Assembly: GCA_036971475.1 (NCBI GenBank) | Contig: JBAIZL010000004.1 | Coordinates: 73,564,633 to 73,628,632, forward strand | Source of the DNA: Prosapia bicincta | Lineage: Eukaryota > Arthropoda > Insecta > Hemiptera > Cercopidae | Direction: 5' to 3' | DNA length: 64,000 nucleotides | Part shown: positions 62,901 to 64,000 of the stretch, in pieces | Position numbering within the stretch: the stretch's first letter is position 1 | Layout: the number at the start of each line of letters is the position of its first letter | The notes under the pieces: generated by a model | The model's database searches: none | The model's input: only the letters and a program-made list of their open reading frames with translations | What the model was told of the DNA's origin: nothing | Translations under genes and position numbers: made by a program

Positions 62901-62954
62901 AAAACCCTCGTGTCACATAAAAGGGAGGTAAAGCCGAGGGATGCTGTCCATGTG

Positions 62955-63110
62955 GGTTATTTGACGGGCCGGTGACCAGTCAATGCCTAATAGGTCAGGC
63001 CTCTAAGGGTCTCGACCATATTGGTACTACGGGTTCGTAAGGACGTAGGGAGGTAAGGACCAATCTGGCTATGTCTCACGAAACGAGAAAGGTATCGTGG
63101 TGGTAGTGGA
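62955..63110 (+). repeat. GC-richer dispersed repeat, partial copy D
   Basis: GGCCGGTGACCAGTC (about 62967) and the following AGGTCAGGCC match the 3' half of copy B (GCCGGTGACCAGTCTAGG at about 63468). The 5' half is missing. Confidence 0.5.
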
Positions 63111-63239
63111 TGTGCTAGTAGGTAGTCCCCTTCAATATTCTTTGTGTGGAGTCGGTTGAAAATCGAAATGTTCCACAGAGCATCCGACTGATTTCAAGTC
63201 ATTAGACACGCTTTACAAATACATTCTGCTATAATTGAG

Positions 63240-63575
63240 TGCTCTCAAAGTCTAACGACGTGGGTAACCAGTCTGGGGGTCCGGCCCTTACGTAAGGACA
63301 CCCGGTAGTGGATAAAGGTTCGATTACCCTACCTGGACCGAACTAATCAGACGGGATATAAAGGTACGGAAGCATGGCCGCTTGGAAAGTGCTATTCATA
63401 TGAGTAGTTCTGGATAAGTGGTTGGAACCGCTGTCACTGGTTGTAATTTGTCTCGTCTGAGTGGCCTGCCGGTGACCAGTCTAGGTCTTACAGCAAGGTC
63501 GGAAGACATACTGTTACCACAGATCGTTGGCACCAAAACCCCCGTCTCGGCCCTGACGCTAGTCACCCGGGGGGG
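63240..63575 (+). repeat. GC-richer dispersed repeat, copy B
   Basis: Same order of landmarks as copy A: CTTACGTAAGG, then GGTTCGATTACC (63317), CTACCTGGACCG, ATGGCCGCTTGG, GAGTAGTTCTGG, and an end near CGTCTCGGCCCTGACG. Confidence 0.75.
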
Positions 63576-63584
63576 GGGGGGGTC
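63572..63584. repeat. Poly-G run
   Basis: A run of more than ten G follows CACCC at the right edge of copy B. Confidence 0.9.
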
Positions 63585-63789
63585 GCGAGATTGAGTTACC
63601 CATGTCAGTTACCCCCTTGTGTAGCATGCGTGGGGCTAGAGGTTTCCCATGCTATATTATACGATATTTATATATGTTCTTCTTTTGTCAAAGATTGGAG
63701 TGGCAATAAATCATACACTCTCTGTCAACACGCTTTTAATTTCATTTATCTTTCTTCTTCTTCAACTTTTTCACTCAACTAATTATAAC
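63585..63789. other. Short spacer between repeat copies B and C
   Basis: No feature recognised apart from a TTCTTCTTC run at about 63750. Confidence 0.4.
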
Positions 63790-64000
63790 TACCATAACTG
63801 AGTGCCCACCTAGGACAAAGACCCGATTCTTGAGGGTCCGGTCTTTAGGTAAGGCCAACTTAGAGTTGATAATGGTTCGATTGCACCATATGTACCGAAA
63901 TGATTAGAACGGGGTATTGATGGACAAAAACCTGGCCGTTTGTTAGGTTCTACTGGTCCCGAGTAGTTTTGGAAAAACTGTCGAAGCTGTAGTGTCTGGT
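63790..64000 (+). repeat. GC-richer dispersed repeat, copy C (runs off the window)
   Basis: CTTTAGGTAAGG (about 63843), GGTTCGATTGC (63874), GGGGTATTGA, CTGGCCGTTTG, GAGTAGTTTTGG and AAAACTGTCGAAGC follow the same order as copy A. The copy is cut by the window end at GTGTCTGGT. Confidence 0.75.

Overview
This window is non-coding, AT-rich animal nuclear DNA. I found no intact host protein gene, rRNA, tRNA or CRISPR array. Every coding trace I could read is a broken transposable-element gene. The mix of element types (non-LTR retrotransposons with and without RNase H, a Penelope-like element, hAT, pogo/Tigger-like and a Mutator-like transposase with a zinc-ribbon N-terminus) is typical of large, repeat-rich arthropod genomes. 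An arthropod, probably an insect, is my best guess; the species cannot be told from the sequence.

Layout. 1-2400: (TA)n and the wreck of an RNase H-bearing non-LTR retrotransposon. 2400-5910: unclassified sequence, then a complete but internally decayed 1.9-kb hAT element (3559-5476) with 8-bp target duplications, touching an inverted-repeat element (5481-5906). 6415-7530: a 22-bp minisatellite. 8160-8780: G-rich tandem repeats including a 149-bp duplication. 8830-9617: a Penelope-like fragment ending in a hammerhead-ribozyme-like core. 9.6-13.1 kb: AT-rich single-copy DNA. 13.15-13.8 kb: a 48-50-bp minisatellite.

The dominant feature is a satellite superfamily with a unit of about 170 bp. 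Subfamily 1 fills about 14.46-39.84 kb (about 150 units) and shows higher-order repeats of 10-13 monomers. Subfamily 2 fills about 43.25-50.44 kb (about 42 units of 168, 169 or 171 bp). The two share unit length, orientation, a long conserved box and a TATAAA motif, so they are homologous. Between them lie diverged monomers, split at 40787-42639 by a decayed Mutator-like transposon. Diverged edges around a homogenised core are what a centromeric or pericentromeric satellite would show, but centromere function is inference only.

Right flank, 50.4-64 kb: two pogo/Tigger-like copies, two near-perfect long hairpins embedded in (TA)n tracts, an orphan Penelope-type 3' end with a ribozyme-like fold, an approximately 171-176-bp tandem repeat (59.05-60.11 kb), a minus-strand jockey-like retrotransposon fragment (62.19-62.90 kb) and four copies of a GC-richer dispersed repeat with a tRNA-like B-box core. 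Nothing here functions together as a pathway. The window is a heterochromatin-like landscape of nested mobile elements and satellite DNA.
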